This document shows positions 41,012 through 48,558 of a DNA stretch of 49,124 nt, piece after piece; position 1 is the stretch's first letter, and the number at the start of each line of letters is the position of its first letter. A program made the position numbers and the translations under genes. The notes under the pieces are model-generated. The model had not been told where the DNA came from and did not search any database. It saw only the letters and a program-made list of their open reading frames with translations. This DNA is from Nanobdellota archaeon. GTDB lineage: Archaea > Nanobdellota > Nanobdellia > Woesearchaeales > SM23-78. The stretch is from contig JAHJQO010000004.1 in assembly GCA_018819305.1 (NCBI GenBank), positions 1 to 49,124 on the forward strand, written 5' to 3'.

Positions 41012-41813
41012 TCTTTTTTATTGTAGTAAAATATTCTCGGAAATTTTCTCTCATTTCTTTTCTTAACTCAAACATTTCTTTTCTGAATTCTTCCATGTCT
41101 TTACTGTATTTTGCTCTGATTTCTTTTGTTTTTTCCTTTGCTTCAGTAACCATTGTTTTGTATTTTATTGCAGCTTCTTCACCATGATGTTTTTTAATCA
41201 TTTCATAAGCCCGAAGCCCTCGCATGTGTTCCATTCCTTTATGTATATGTCTTTGGGCCTGATATCGCATTCTTTTTGCATATGGCTCCATTCCTCTCAT
41301 CTGGTGTCTCATTTTGTTCATGTAAGGTTTCATTTCTCTTTCTACTCTTCCTTCAAGACCTTCCATTTTCATCTGCATTCTTTTTCCCATCTCACGACCC
41401 TTTTGTCCCATTTCATATCCAAATCGTTCTGCAGACCTTTTCATTCTTGGACTGTACTCTTTAGTCAGAGCTTCAACTCTCTCAGTCAGAGTTTTGAGTT
41501 CTGCTTCCTGCTCTGCACTTAATTCATCAAGTGTTTTGAGCTCTGCTATTCTTTTCACATCAGGCATTAGCTTTCCAAAGTAATTGCGCATTACAATTCC
41601 AAACCGGTCTGCTCTTTGCCTCTCGAAAATCTTTTTCTCTTGTTTTATGCGCTTTTTGTGCATATTCAGAATCTCTTGATTCTGTTTTACTTGTTTTCCC
41701 TGCTCTGTCTGTTTTAATCCCAATGCATATGGTGTCAGCATTAGAAAAACACCTGCTGTTGCTGCTACTTTGCCTACTGGCCTCTTTAGAAATTCTAGTT
41801 TAGATTCTGACAT
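41007..41813 (-). CDS. Met- and charge-rich coiled-coil protein
   Basis: This 268-residue protein has an N-terminal hydrophobic anchor (about residues 12-33, VGKVAATAGVFLMLTPYALG) and a long helical coiled-coil rich in Lys, Glu, Arg and unusually Met and Tyr (for example MRHQMRGMEPYAKRM and HKGMEHMRGL). It may be a membrane-tethered structural or nucleic-acid-binding protein. The ATG at 41813 with GGTGGTAAC upstream is preferred over the reading from 41834. Its stop codon region adjoins the displaced tRNA-Gly repeat. The next gene has a similar layout (anchor plus coiled-coil), and the two are on the same strand 56 bp apart. Confidence 0.55.
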   Translation of the reverse strand: MSESKLEFLKRPVGKVAATAGVFLMLTPYALGLKQTEQGKQVKQNQEILNMHKKRIKQEKKIFERQRADRFGIVMRNYFGKLMPDVKRIAELKTLDELSAEQEAELKTLTERVEALTKEYSPRMKRSAERFGYEMGQKGREMGKRMQMKMEGLEGRVEREMKPYMNKMRHQMRGMEPYAKRMRYQAQRHIHKGMEHMRGLRAYEMIKKHHGEEAAIKYKTMVTEAKEKTKEIRAKYSKDMEEFRKEMFELRKEMRENFREYFTTIKKK

Positions 41814-41889
41814 GTTACCACCTCTTATGGACAATAGAAAGATATACTAATTTAAAAATTTGATTTGCTATTTGAGAGTTATTACTTTG

Positions 41890-42543
41890 CTATTTTTTGT
41901 ACTGCTCAAGAACTTTACTGATTTCAGCCTTTACTTTTGCTTGTGCTTCTTTAAAATAATCTCCTATTCTTATTTCTCTTTTTACGTTTTGAATGTTGGC
42001 TTTTTCTTTTTCAAGTTCCAGCTTTCTCTTTTCCAAGTCCTGCTTTTCCTGTTCTATTAATATAGAATTATCTGTTTCATAGCTTTTAAGTGTTTTATTG
42101 ACAGAATACAATTCTTTATTGATGAGCATGAATTTTTGAGGTGCAGAAACCATTTGATTAATTTTTTCTATTTCACCTCTCATTCTTGAATCTAATTCTG
42201 TGCCATACAAATCAATGATTTCTTCAACTTTTTGGTCGAGGTCATTATATATTTGTTTTAGTTCAGGAGATATGTTTTTTTGGTATTCTTCTTTAGCTTT
42301 GTAAGTGTAATCAGGATAATATTCTTTAATTGCATGCAAAGCTTCTTTTATTAAAACATGAGAAAATACTTCAACTTTTTCATATGCCTGTGTGATTTCA
42401 TCCATACTCTCTGCTTGTTCAATAATTTTTTTTGGCTTTTTTTGTTCTTGCTGTTGATGTGGATTGTAACCAAACAAAGGATTTGCCAGAAGTCCGAGTA
42501 ATGTGATGCTGCTTATGATTTCTATTAAAGGTTTTCTTTTCAT
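41890..42543 (-). CDS. Exported coiled-coil protein
   Basis: This 217-residue protein starts MKRKPLIEIISSITLLGLLANPLFG, a probable signal peptide or anchor, followed by helical sequence with a strong coiled-coil at residues 160-200 (EKQDLEKRKLELEKEKANIQNVKREI). It stands in line with the similar protein at 41007-41813, downstream on the same strand. The ATG at 42543 with GGTGGTATA upstream is chosen; an in-frame extension to 42654 crosses a region of hairpins and is unlikely. The function is unknown. Confidence 0.55.
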   Translation of the reverse strand: MKRKPLIEIISSITLLGLLANPLFGYNPHQQQEQKKPKKIIEQAESMDEITQAYEKVEVFSHVLIKEALHAIKEYYPDYTYKAKEEYQKNISPELKQIYNDLDQKVEEIIDLYGTELDSRMRGEIEKINQMVSAPQKFMLINKELYSVNKTLKSYETDNSILIEQEKQDLEKRKLELEKEKANIQNVKREIRIGDYFKEAQAKVKAEISKVLEQYKK

Positions 42544-42625
42544 TATACCACCATTTGAATATAGTAAGGAAGAAGAATATATAAAATGTTCTTTTATATT
42601 AATATTAACAACAAACTTTTTAAAG

Positions 42626-42671
42626 CAAAAAAAGCCACAGCTTTTTTTGGTCAAAAATCCAAAGGATTTTT
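42626..42671. repeat. Two hairpins upstream of tRNA-Ile
   Basis: CAAAAAAAGC/GCTTTTTTTG (42626-42649, 10 bp, loop CACA) and AAAAATCC/GGATTTTT (42653-42671, 8 bp, loop AAA) lie about 40-85 bp before the tRNA-Ile gene and share the style of the other hairpin clusters. Confidence 0.65.
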
Positions 42672-42709
42672 AAACGCAAAATGAACACATAAGAGTAAAG
42701 TTTTTAAAC

Positions 42710-42907
42710 GGGCCCATAGCTCAGTCTGGCTGGAGCACCGGTCTTATATGGCCATGCTTCGTGCATGTTTTAGGACAGCCGGCGGTCCTGGGTTCAAAAG
42801 AGATTTTGGCACCAAAATCTCGTAAAATGCAGGGGACATTCGCAACAGAGTTGCTCAATCCCCTACCTTCGGGAAAAGCCAATCTCTTGAAAGTCCCAGT
42901 GGGCCCA
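42710..42907 (+). tRNA. tRNA-Ile(UAU) with two introns
   Basis: Exons 42710-42748, 42777-42798 and 42894-42907 join to acceptor GGGCCCA/TGGGCCC, D-arm GCTC...GAGC, anticodon stem CCGGT/GCCGG with loop CTTATAA (anticodon UAU), and T-arm CTGGG-TTCAAAT-CCCAG. Intron 1 (42749-42776, 28 nt) follows position 37: helix CTTA/TAGG with TAT and ACA bulges. Intron 2 (42799-42893, 95 nt) lies in the T-loop: helix TTCA/TGAA with AAA and AGT bulges. An unmodified UAU anticodon for AUA codons is rare, as most archaea use CAU modified with agmatidine. Confidence 0.88.
42799..42893 (+). other. Multi-hairpin T-loop intron of tRNA-Ile
   Basis: The intron contains GAGATTTTGG/CCAAAATCTC (42800-42821, perfect 10 bp) and GGGGA/TCCCC enclosing GCAAC/GTTGC (42842-42854). 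Its ends can alternatively pair (GAGATT with AATCTC near 42881-42886) to present the splice sites. The architecture resembles the tRNA-Gly intron. No open reading frame is present. Confidence 0.8.
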
Positions 42908-42932
42908 GTTTTTTTTCAAATTTTTTCAACAC

Positions 42933-43007
42933 GCCCCGTTAGTGTAGCCTGGCCAATCATCCCGGATTTTCGATCCGGTGACGTGGGTTCGAATCCCGCA
43001 CGGGGCA
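42933..43007 (+). tRNA. tRNA-Glu(UUC)
   Basis: This is an intronless 75-nt tRNA: acceptor GCCCCGT/ACGGGGC, anticodon stem CCGGA/TCCGG with loop TTTTCGA (anticodon UUC), and T-arm GTGGG-TTCGAAT-CCCGC. The D-arm GTGTAGCC...AATCAT is typical of archaeal tRNA-Glu. CCA is not encoded. Short copies of its 3' end recur at 47499, 47564 and 48559. Confidence 0.95.
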
Positions 43008-43020
43008 GTATTTTTTTAAA

Positions 43021-43677
43021 ATGGACCAATGGAATAAAATATATAAAAAAGAGGGTGCGAATTATTCTTATTATCATATTCTAAAGCCGCATCAAGAAAT
43101 GTCGCGCATTGTCAGGTTTTTTAAAAAGCAGGGTGTTAAGCGCGTCCTTGACATGGGTTGTGGTGCTGGCAAGGATTTGGTTTTTCTTGCAAAAAATGGT
43201 TTTGAGGTGTTTGGTATTGATATTGCTCCTGAGGGCTTGAAATTTATCAAGGCGCAGCTGAAGAAATTTAAACTTAAAAGTAATTTTAAGGTCGGCAATG
43301 TTTTTGATAGGCTTCCTTTTCAGAGCAACTTTTTTGATGCAGTCATTAGTGTGCAGGTCTTGCAGCACGGCAAGGTTGATAAGATTAAAAAAGCAATAAA
43401 GGAGATTGAAAGAGTTTTAAGACCTGGCGGGTTTGTTTTCATAACTTTGTGCGGCAGGTTGTCAAAGGGCAAGGTCAGGTATTGTCTTGTTAAGACTGCT
43501 AAGAAGATTGCACCCCATACTTATGTTCCGCAGATTGGGAATGAGAAAGGATTGGTTCATTTTATTTATAACAAGAATATTATAAAAGAACATTACAATA
43601 ATTTTAAAATTGTTTCTTTTTGTAGAGATGATAAGGATTATTACTGTTTTTTGGCTCAGAGCAATAAAAAAGTTTAA
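43021..43677 (+). CDS. SAM-dependent methyltransferase
   Basis: This 218-residue class I methyltransferase has motif I VLDMGCGAGKDLVFLAKNG at about residues 41-59, the acidic motif II end FGIDIAPEGLKFI, motif III-IV FDAVISVQVLQHG and a following RPGGFVFITL strand, as in Methyltransf_11/25 proteins. The substrate is unknown; QVLQHGKVD and the C-terminal FVHFIYNKNIIKEHYNNF suggest a small-molecule enzyme. It starts only 13 bp after tRNA-Glu and is the first gene of the presumed island. An adjoining gene follows with its own TATA-like box. Confidence 0.82.
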   Translation: MDQWNKIYKKEGANYSYYHILKPHQEMSRIVRFFKKQGVKRVLDMGCGAGKDLVFLAKNGFEVFGIDIAPEGLKFIKAQLKKFKLKSNFKVGNVFDRLPFQSNFFDAVISVQVLQHGKVDKIKKAIKEIERVLRPGGFVFITLCGRLSKGKVRYCLVKTAKKIAPHTYVPQIGNEKGLVHFIYNKNIIKEHYNNFKIVSFCRDDKDYYCFLAQSNKKV

Positions 43678-43702
43678 ATACATTTTGCGCTTTCCTTCTT
43701 AT

Positions 43703-44329
43703 ATGCTTGAGTCATATATTAAAAATCAGGTTTCTGTATGGCTGAATAAAAATGACTTAGTCTTGGATGGCAGTCTTGTGAAGAACATGGATAGGGTTTT
43801 TACTTCTGTCAGAGATATACCCTTTCAGGTATTTTTAAGAAAGCACGATTATAAAAATAACATCCTTCAGACAATTTCTAATAATTATGGTTCTTGTTCA
43901 GGCAAACATTTTTTGCTGGGGAATATATTGGATCAGGCAGGGGTGCCTGTGAAATATATGCTCTATCCTTTTCTTTGGAAAGATGTAAAAGCAGATTATC
44001 CTAAAGCTATTAAGGATTTGGCACAGAATTTGCCTGTTTCTCATCATTTGGCATTAAAAACTAAGTTTGAAGACAGGGAATTATTTCTAGACGTAACTTG
44101 GGATTTGCCTTTGGAAGCAGGTGGTTTTTCTGTGAATAAGTTAGTTGGCAGTATTATTGAGAATAAATGTGCAGTGACGCCTTTGGATGAAATTGTTTGT
44201 GACTCTGCGTTCGAATGGATTAATCAGGTGGGTTTACGCAGAAAAGAAAGTGACAAGCGCCTTGAATTTTATCTTGAATTTAACGGTTGGTTGAGCTTTG
44301 TCAGAGAACACTACAAACATAACTTTTGA
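43703..44329 (+). CDS. Transglutaminase-like (papain-fold) protein
   Basis: This 208-residue protein carries the Cys, His, Asp order of transglutaminase-like proteins: YGSCSGKHFLLGNIL (Cys65 at a helix start), PVSHHLALKTKFEDRELFLDVTWDLPL (His114 or His115 and Asp130 or Asp134). In related proteins the domain acts as a protease, amidase or peptide-modifying enzyme. The ATG at 43703 is preferred; an in-frame start at 43610 would overlap the methyltransferase gene. A TATA-like GTTTAAATAC lies about 25 bases upstream. It precedes the three-gene operon at 44382-47492. Confidence 0.55.
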   Translation: MLESYIKNQVSVWLNKNDLVLDGSLVKNMDRVFTSVRDIPFQVFLRKHDYKNNILQTISNNYGSCSGKHFLLGNILDQAGVPVKYMLYPFLWKDVKADYPKAIKDLAQNLPVSHHLALKTKFEDRELFLDVTWDLPLEAGGFSVNKLVGSIIENKCAVTPLDEIVCDSAFEWINQVGLRRKESDKRLEFYLEFNGWLSFVREHYKHNF

Positions 44330-44381
44330 AGAGTGGTAAACAATCGAAAGATTAAAAAATAAATAGGCATTCTTTTACTGT

Positions 44382-45482
44382 ATGCTTAAGAACCTCAAAC
44401 AAGCATACTTTCTTTCAGATAAATATGGTCTTCCAGAATTAGACGTTATTTTAATGGCTCTAAACATAAGAGGCATAGATTACAGACCAAACCTCTGGAA
44501 AAAACCAGATTCTGATGTTGAAGAAAAAATGAATCGTGGAAGATTTAAGTACCTTCCCTTTGGAGAAAAAGAACCCTTTTTTTTTGCAGGAACAATAAGT
44601 AAAGACACTCCTTTTTTACACAACGCCAGATACATTTTTTTGAATCAAGAACCCATCGCAGATGCTTATATGCCTGAAAACGATACCTGTGATGTTACTT
44701 ATTATAGGAGGGCAGGAAAAGCCATAACTATGAACTCGAACTCCAGAAGTTCATGCAACGGGTGCGAGTTCTGCGGGACTTACAATTTAGATGCTAATGA
44801 TAGTGGCGACCTGACTACATCTGAAAGTGTTAAAGCCAGAATGAGAGCATTAACCGATACTAACGAAGATACTGACTTGTCGCATATAGAGGATATAGGT
44901 ATTGTGACTGGTTGTTTTAAAGATGAATATGAAACTGTGAATTACATACTTATGCTTAGAAAAACACTGAGGGATTATGGTTTTCAAGGTGAAATAAAAT
45001 ACATCGGCTCACAAATTACCTCACCCAAAGCTTTAGATACTCTTGAAAAAATAAAACCCTTTGGAATGTATCTAACAGTTGAATGTTTTGACAGAAGAGA
45101 ACAACTAATGAAACCTTCAAAAGTAAAAGTAAGCTTGGAAAAAGGGCGTCAGATATTAAAGATGGCAAAAAAAAGAGGTATGGAAACAACTTTTCTTTAT
45201 ATTCTTGGATTGGACCCTATTGAAAAGATTAAGCAGGAATTTCCAAAATATATTCCCTTTCTTACAAGGCATCCAATAGTGAATTTAATGCAGAACTATG
45301 TTCCTGAGCATGAAAACCTTAGAGACTCTGAAGCGAGAAGCTTAGATTATTATATTAAGGCAAGGTTAGATATTGAAACAACCTTTGCTCCAACAGAATT
45401 ACGTCCAAGACTTTGGGAAAATTATCGCGCACCTTGGTCAACCCAATATGCAGGTGAGAAAATAAATGGCAACCGAATTTAA
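44382..45482 (+). CDS. Radical SAM-like protein with CX2CX2C motif
   Basis: This 366-residue protein has SRSSCNGCEFCGTYN around residue 125, three cysteines spaced CX2CX2C, instead of the CX3CX2C of most radical SAM proteins. Downstream segments fit a radical SAM barrel: DIGIVTGCFKDEYE near 185, IKYIGSQITSPKAL, TVECFDRREQLMKP and FLYILGLDPIEKI. The N-terminal 120 residues form a separate domain (DTCDVTYYRRAGKAITMNSNS leads into the motif). The overall pattern looks like an intact conserved family and not a damaged gene. Its stop overlaps the next gene by 17 bp, so it is coupled to the ThDP decarboxylase. Substrate and reaction are unknown. Confidence 0.65.
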   Translation: MLKNLKQAYFLSDKYGLPELDVILMALNIRGIDYRPNLWKKPDSDVEEKMNRGRFKYLPFGEKEPFFFAGTISKDTPFLHNARYIFLNQEPIADAYMPENDTCDVTYYRRAGKAITMNSNSRSSCNGCEFCGTYNLDANDSGDLTTSESVKARMRALTDTNEDTDLSHIEDIGIVTGCFKDEYETVNYILMLRKTLRDYGFQGEIKYIGSQITSPKALDTLEKIKPFGMYLTVECFDRREQLMKPSKVKVSLEKGRQILKMAKKRGMETTFLYILGLDPIEKIKQEFPKYIPFLTRHPIVNLMQNYVPEHENLRDSEARSLDYYIKARLDIETTFAPTELRPRLWENYRAPWSTQYAGEKINGNRI

Positions 45483-46707
45483 TGACTTATCTATTCAGGG
45501 AAACCCATATGCAGACAGTTTTCATAATCTCATTAAAAATCAAGGAGCCAACTTTGCAACAGGAGTTCCCTGCGGTGTGCTTCGATATTTTATCCAGAAC
45601 TTTGAGAAAGATAATAATTTTTTATATATCCCCGGGCAGAATGAGCCAGAGTCAATAGGCATAGCTGCAGGAGCATATCTTGGAGGTAAATCACCTCTTA
45701 TCTATATGCAAAATTCAGGGTTACTTAAATCCATAAATGAAATTGGTTCTTTGCTTCTTCCATACCATCTACCTGTTCTGTTTATTGTTGCGTATAGGGG
45801 GTGTGAAGGAGAAGATGCACCTCAGCATTTTATAACTGGAGGCATAACCAATCATACTTTAAAAGGACTGGATATTTTTCATACTGAGCTTGAAGAGGAT
45901 AATATCGAACAAGTAGTTGCAGATACATATAAATTCATGAGAGAAAAGAATAAGCCAGCAGTAATTCTTATTAAAAGAGGCTGGTCTTCTCATAACCCTC
46001 ATGAATCTAGATCAGAAGATCAAAAAAATAATGCATTTTTAGAGCAGATTGAAAAGCAGGAAAATAATTCATATGATTTTCAGAGCATAGCTCTTAATAT
46101 GTGTTCAAGAATGATTAATAGGTCAAACTATACTAATCACAAGTTAATGAAACGAGAAGAAGCAATTGATGCTGTTATGGATGCAATAACTCCCCAACAT
46201 GCTGTGTTCTCCACAACAGGTTTAATCAGTCGTTCAATATATGAGCGGTATGATGCGCCTAACCAGTTTTATAATCCTGGCGCTTTTGGGATGGTATCAT
46301 CCATAGGATTGGGTTTTGCATGCGCTAGAATAGACAAAAGAAGTGTTGTTGTTGATGGTGACTCAAGCCTGCTGACCAACTTCGGGACGCTGGTAACCAT
46401 TGGAAATTATCAGCCCAAAAATCTCACTCATGTTGTAATAGATAATAATGCTTATGCTTCATGTTCGGAAGAAAAATCCTGCTCAGATAAAGCCAACTTT
46501 CCGTTTGTTGCAGCTCTGCAGGGTTACCCATTGATATATATTGTTAATACATCTGCTGAATTAAACAAAGCTGTTAAAGAATCATTTTCGAAGCCAGGTC
46601 CGAGTTTTATTCATGCTAAGATTGGGCTTGGAGGCAGAAGAGATTTTAAAAGACCTTTGGATTTACCATATATTGCCGAGCGATTTAAACAATATTTCAA
46701 AGAATAA
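45466..46707 (+). CDS. ThDP-dependent decarboxylase (phosphonopyruvate/sulfopyruvate decarboxylase type)
   Basis: This 413-residue single-chain enzyme has an N-terminal pyrimidine-binding domain with FATGVPCGVLRYFI near residue 31 and the catalytic Glu in PGQNEPESIGIAAGAYLGGKSPLIYMQNSGL, and a C-terminal pyrophosphate domain with VVVDGDSSLLTNFGTL (the GDG-type motif here DGDSS) and IDNNAYASCSEEKS (the NN motif). The order matches Ppd (phosphonopyruvate to phosphonoacetaldehyde) and the ComDE sulfopyruvate decarboxylase. RGCEGEDAPQHFITGG corresponds to the R-G-x-x-x-x-D-x-P-Q-H segment of Ppd. No PEP mutase is in the window, so the true substrate is open. Confidence 0.82.
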   Translation: MATEFNDLSIQGNPYADSFHNLIKNQGANFATGVPCGVLRYFIQNFEKDNNFLYIPGQNEPESIGIAAGAYLGGKSPLIYMQNSGLLKSINEIGSLLLPYHLPVLFIVAYRGCEGEDAPQHFITGGITNHTLKGLDIFHTELEEDNIEQVVADTYKFMREKNKPAVILIKRGWSSHNPHESRSEDQKNNAFLEQIEKQENNSYDFQSIALNMCSRMINRSNYTNHKLMKREEAIDAVMDAITPQHAVFSTTGLISRSIYERYDAPNQFYNPGAFGMVSSIGLGFACARIDKRSVVVDGDSSLLTNFGTLVTIGNYQPKNLTHVVIDNNAYASCSEEKSCSDKANFPFVAALQGYPLIYIVNTSAELNKAVKESFSKPGPSFIHAKIGLGGRRDFKRPLDLPYIAERFKQYFKE

Positions 46708-46709
46708 AA

Positions 46710-47492
46710 ATGACGCCTGACAAAAAATTCAGGATTGTGTTATCTGATGCAGGAGATATTCTTTTTGATACCTCATCGTATTGCAATGGCCTGAAATTAA
46801 CCATAACAGAACTGATTAATCAGGGTGGTGGAAGTATTTCTGAAGTACAAGCATGTAATTTTTTCAGACCTTATAAAATCTTAAGTCAGACGGTCATGTC
46901 GATGGAAGAAGCGATTAATATTTTTTTCAAGGAGTTCAATATTAATTCAACTTATCTGGAATTTAAGACAGTGTTTGAACAGAATAAAATAGATGAGGTT
47001 CCTGTACTTTTTGATGGAATTACACAGACATTAGAATTCCTTAATGCAAGAGGTGTTCCTTTTTATGTTCTCACAAATGCTTCTGAGACAAAAGAAATGC
47101 TTGTTTCTCAGTTAGAAAAAATGGTTGTATTCCAATTAAAGCAAAGAGGAGTTTATAACCCTGAAATATTCATGTTTTCCGATTATGTTAAAGACATAAT
47201 TTCCTCAAGGGATGTGGGTGTTAAAAAACCAGACCCTTATTTTTTTTATTCTGCGATTCGAAAAGGTTATTTTGATAGGGATCAGGCAGTGTTTATTGCA
47301 CATAAAAAAGAAGAAATTTTTGGAGCCGCAGATCAGGGTATTTCCGTGGCTGCTTTTAATTATCATGGACAGAATGATGCTGATGAAATCAGCAAGGGGA
47401 TTGCAGAACATAATGATGGATTGGGGGAGGATATGGTGTTTTCTCATATTTTTAATATAAATAAGTTTTCTGATTTGCTTGAATTGATTTAA
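46710..47492 (+). CDS. HAD-superfamily hydrolase-like protein
   Basis: This 260-residue protein starts 2 bp after the decarboxylase stop. LSDAGDILFDTSS at residues 12-24 is the HAD motif I region (D-A-G-D in place of D-x-D), VLTNASET near 120 is motif II (T/S at the strand end), GVKKPDPYFF near 178 is motif III (K) and QAVFIAHKKEEIFGAADQGI near 195 is a modified motif IV, where the usual D-D is IAH-K-K. It may therefore be an altered or inactive phosphatase, or one with shifted acidic residues. In this operon it could dephosphorylate or hydrolyse a product of the ThDP enzyme. Confidence 0.6.
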   Translation: MTPDKKFRIVLSDAGDILFDTSSYCNGLKLTITELINQGGGSISEVQACNFFRPYKILSQTVMSMEEAINIFFKEFNINSTYLEFKTVFEQNKIDEVPVLFDGITQTLEFLNARGVPFYVLTNASETKEMLVSQLEKMVVFQLKQRGVYNPEIFMFSDYVKDIISSRDVGVKKPDPYFFYSAIRKGYFDRDQAVFIAHKKEEIFGAADQGISVAAFNYHGQNDADEISKGIAEHNDGLGEDMVFSHIFNINKFSDLLELI

Positions 47493-47498
47493 ACTGTT

Positions 47499-47509
47499 CG
47501 CACGGGGCA
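47499..47509. repeat. tRNA-Glu 3'-end-like sequence 1
   Basis: CGCACGGGGCA is identical to the last 11 bases of tRNA-Glu (42997-43007). It lies 7 bp after the HAD gene stop, closing the 4.5-kb segment that begins at tRNA-Glu. Confidence 0.6.
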
Positions 47510-47563
47510 TTGAGTGAAACGAGATGAACTGGGCGGTTCAAAAACGTTTTTTGTTTTTGTTAT

Positions 47564-47574
47564 CGCACAGGGCA
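47564..47574. repeat. tRNA-Glu 3'-end-like sequence 2
   Basis: CGCACAGGGCA differs from the tRNA-Glu 3' end in one base. It sits 55 bp after copy 1 and before the Fic gene promoter. The 65-bp spacer contains a TGAAC/GTTCA hairpin and a CAAAAAC/GTTTTTG hairpin. Confidence 0.45.
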
Positions 47575-47636
47575 CATATTCCTACATTTATTAAAAAAAC
47601 GAAAAATTTATATATTTGTAGGCATAACTAATTCTT

Positions 47637-48518
47637 ATGAAACTAGTAAAAAGCACTATTAAAAGCAAAAAGTACTATTATCTAGAGCATTCATATAGGT
47701 ATAATAATAAGGTAAAGAAGGCCCGTAAGTACCTGGGTTCCATAATTCCGGACAACCTTGAAGAAATAAAAGCTGGTTTAATGGAATTCATTAATAGGAA
47801 GAAATGGTATGATGAATTAGACAGGATAAAGAAGAATTTCTCAAATGAATTTAAAAAACTGCCGAAGAAAGCCAGGGAGAAATACTTAGAAAATTTCCTG
47901 ATAAAGTTCACTTACAACACTAACAGAATTGAGGGAAGTACTCTTACACTTAAAGAAACAGCAAGATTATTAGAAGATGGAATAACTCCGAGGAACAAGC
48001 CAATCAAGGATGTAAAGGAAGCAGAAGCCCATAAAGCAGTTTTTGAGGAGCTGATAAAGGAGAAAGATGATTTAAGCCTAAAGCTTGTTTTGGAATGGCA
48101 CAAGAAACTATTTGAGAATGTCGATATGGAAATAGCAGGCAGGATTAGAAAACACCCTGTAGCAATAGCAGGATCTAAATTCGAGCCGCCAATGTCAATA
48201 GAACTAAATTACTTGTTAAGAGAATTCTTTCAATGGTACAAAAACCACAAAAATAAACTTCATTCAGTAGAACTAGCTGCTCTGGTGCACTTAAAGTTTG
48301 TAACAATTCACCCATTCACAGACGGCAACGGAAGAATCAGCAGGTTAATGATGAACTTTGTAATGCAAAGAAATGGTTACCCTATGCCGGACATACAATA
48401 CAGCAACAGAAACAGTTATTACAATGCACTGGAAAGAAGCCAGACAAAAGAGAAGGAAAGGATATTTGTGCAATATCTAATAAAGAGGTATTTGAAGGAG
48501 TATAAGAAATATACATAA
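47637..48518 (+). CDS. Fic-family protein (AMP-transferase type)
   Basis: This 293-residue protein has the Fic active site HPFTDGNGR at residues 225-233, where His225 is the catalytic residue. The inhibitory motif is TNRIEG at 95-100 (S/T-x-x-x-E-G), with Glu99 expected to block ATP as in N-terminally inhibited (class II) Fic proteins. VAIAGSKFEPP near 176 is the flap region. It should transfer AMP, or act on another nucleotide, onto a protein target. A TATA-like TTTATATATTT lies about 25 bases upstream. It has no adjacent antitoxin because the inhibitory helix is in the protein. It lies between tRNA-Glu 3'-end-like sequences 2 and 3. Confidence 0.88.
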   Translation: MKLVKSTIKSKKYYYLEHSYRYNNKVKKARKYLGSIIPDNLEEIKAGLMEFINRKKWYDELDRIKKNFSNEFKKLPKKAREKYLENFLIKFTYNTNRIEGSTLTLKETARLLEDGITPRNKPIKDVKEAEAHKAVFEELIKEKDDLSLKLVLEWHKKLFENVDMEIAGRIRKHPVAIAGSKFEPPMSIELNYLLREFFQWYKNHKNKLHSVELAALVHLKFVTIHPFTDGNGRISRLMMNFVMQRNGYPMPDIQYSNRNSYYNALERSQTKEKERIFVQYLIKRYLKEYKKYT

Positions 48519-48558
48519 TGAATCATGCAGGTTTATTGTAACAAAATAGTATTTTATC

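Noticed and set aside
44382-47492. A complete phosphonate biosynthesis cluster
   Set aside because: The ThDP enzyme fits phosphonopyruvate decarboxylase, but the defining PEP mutase is not in the window, so the substrate is left open.
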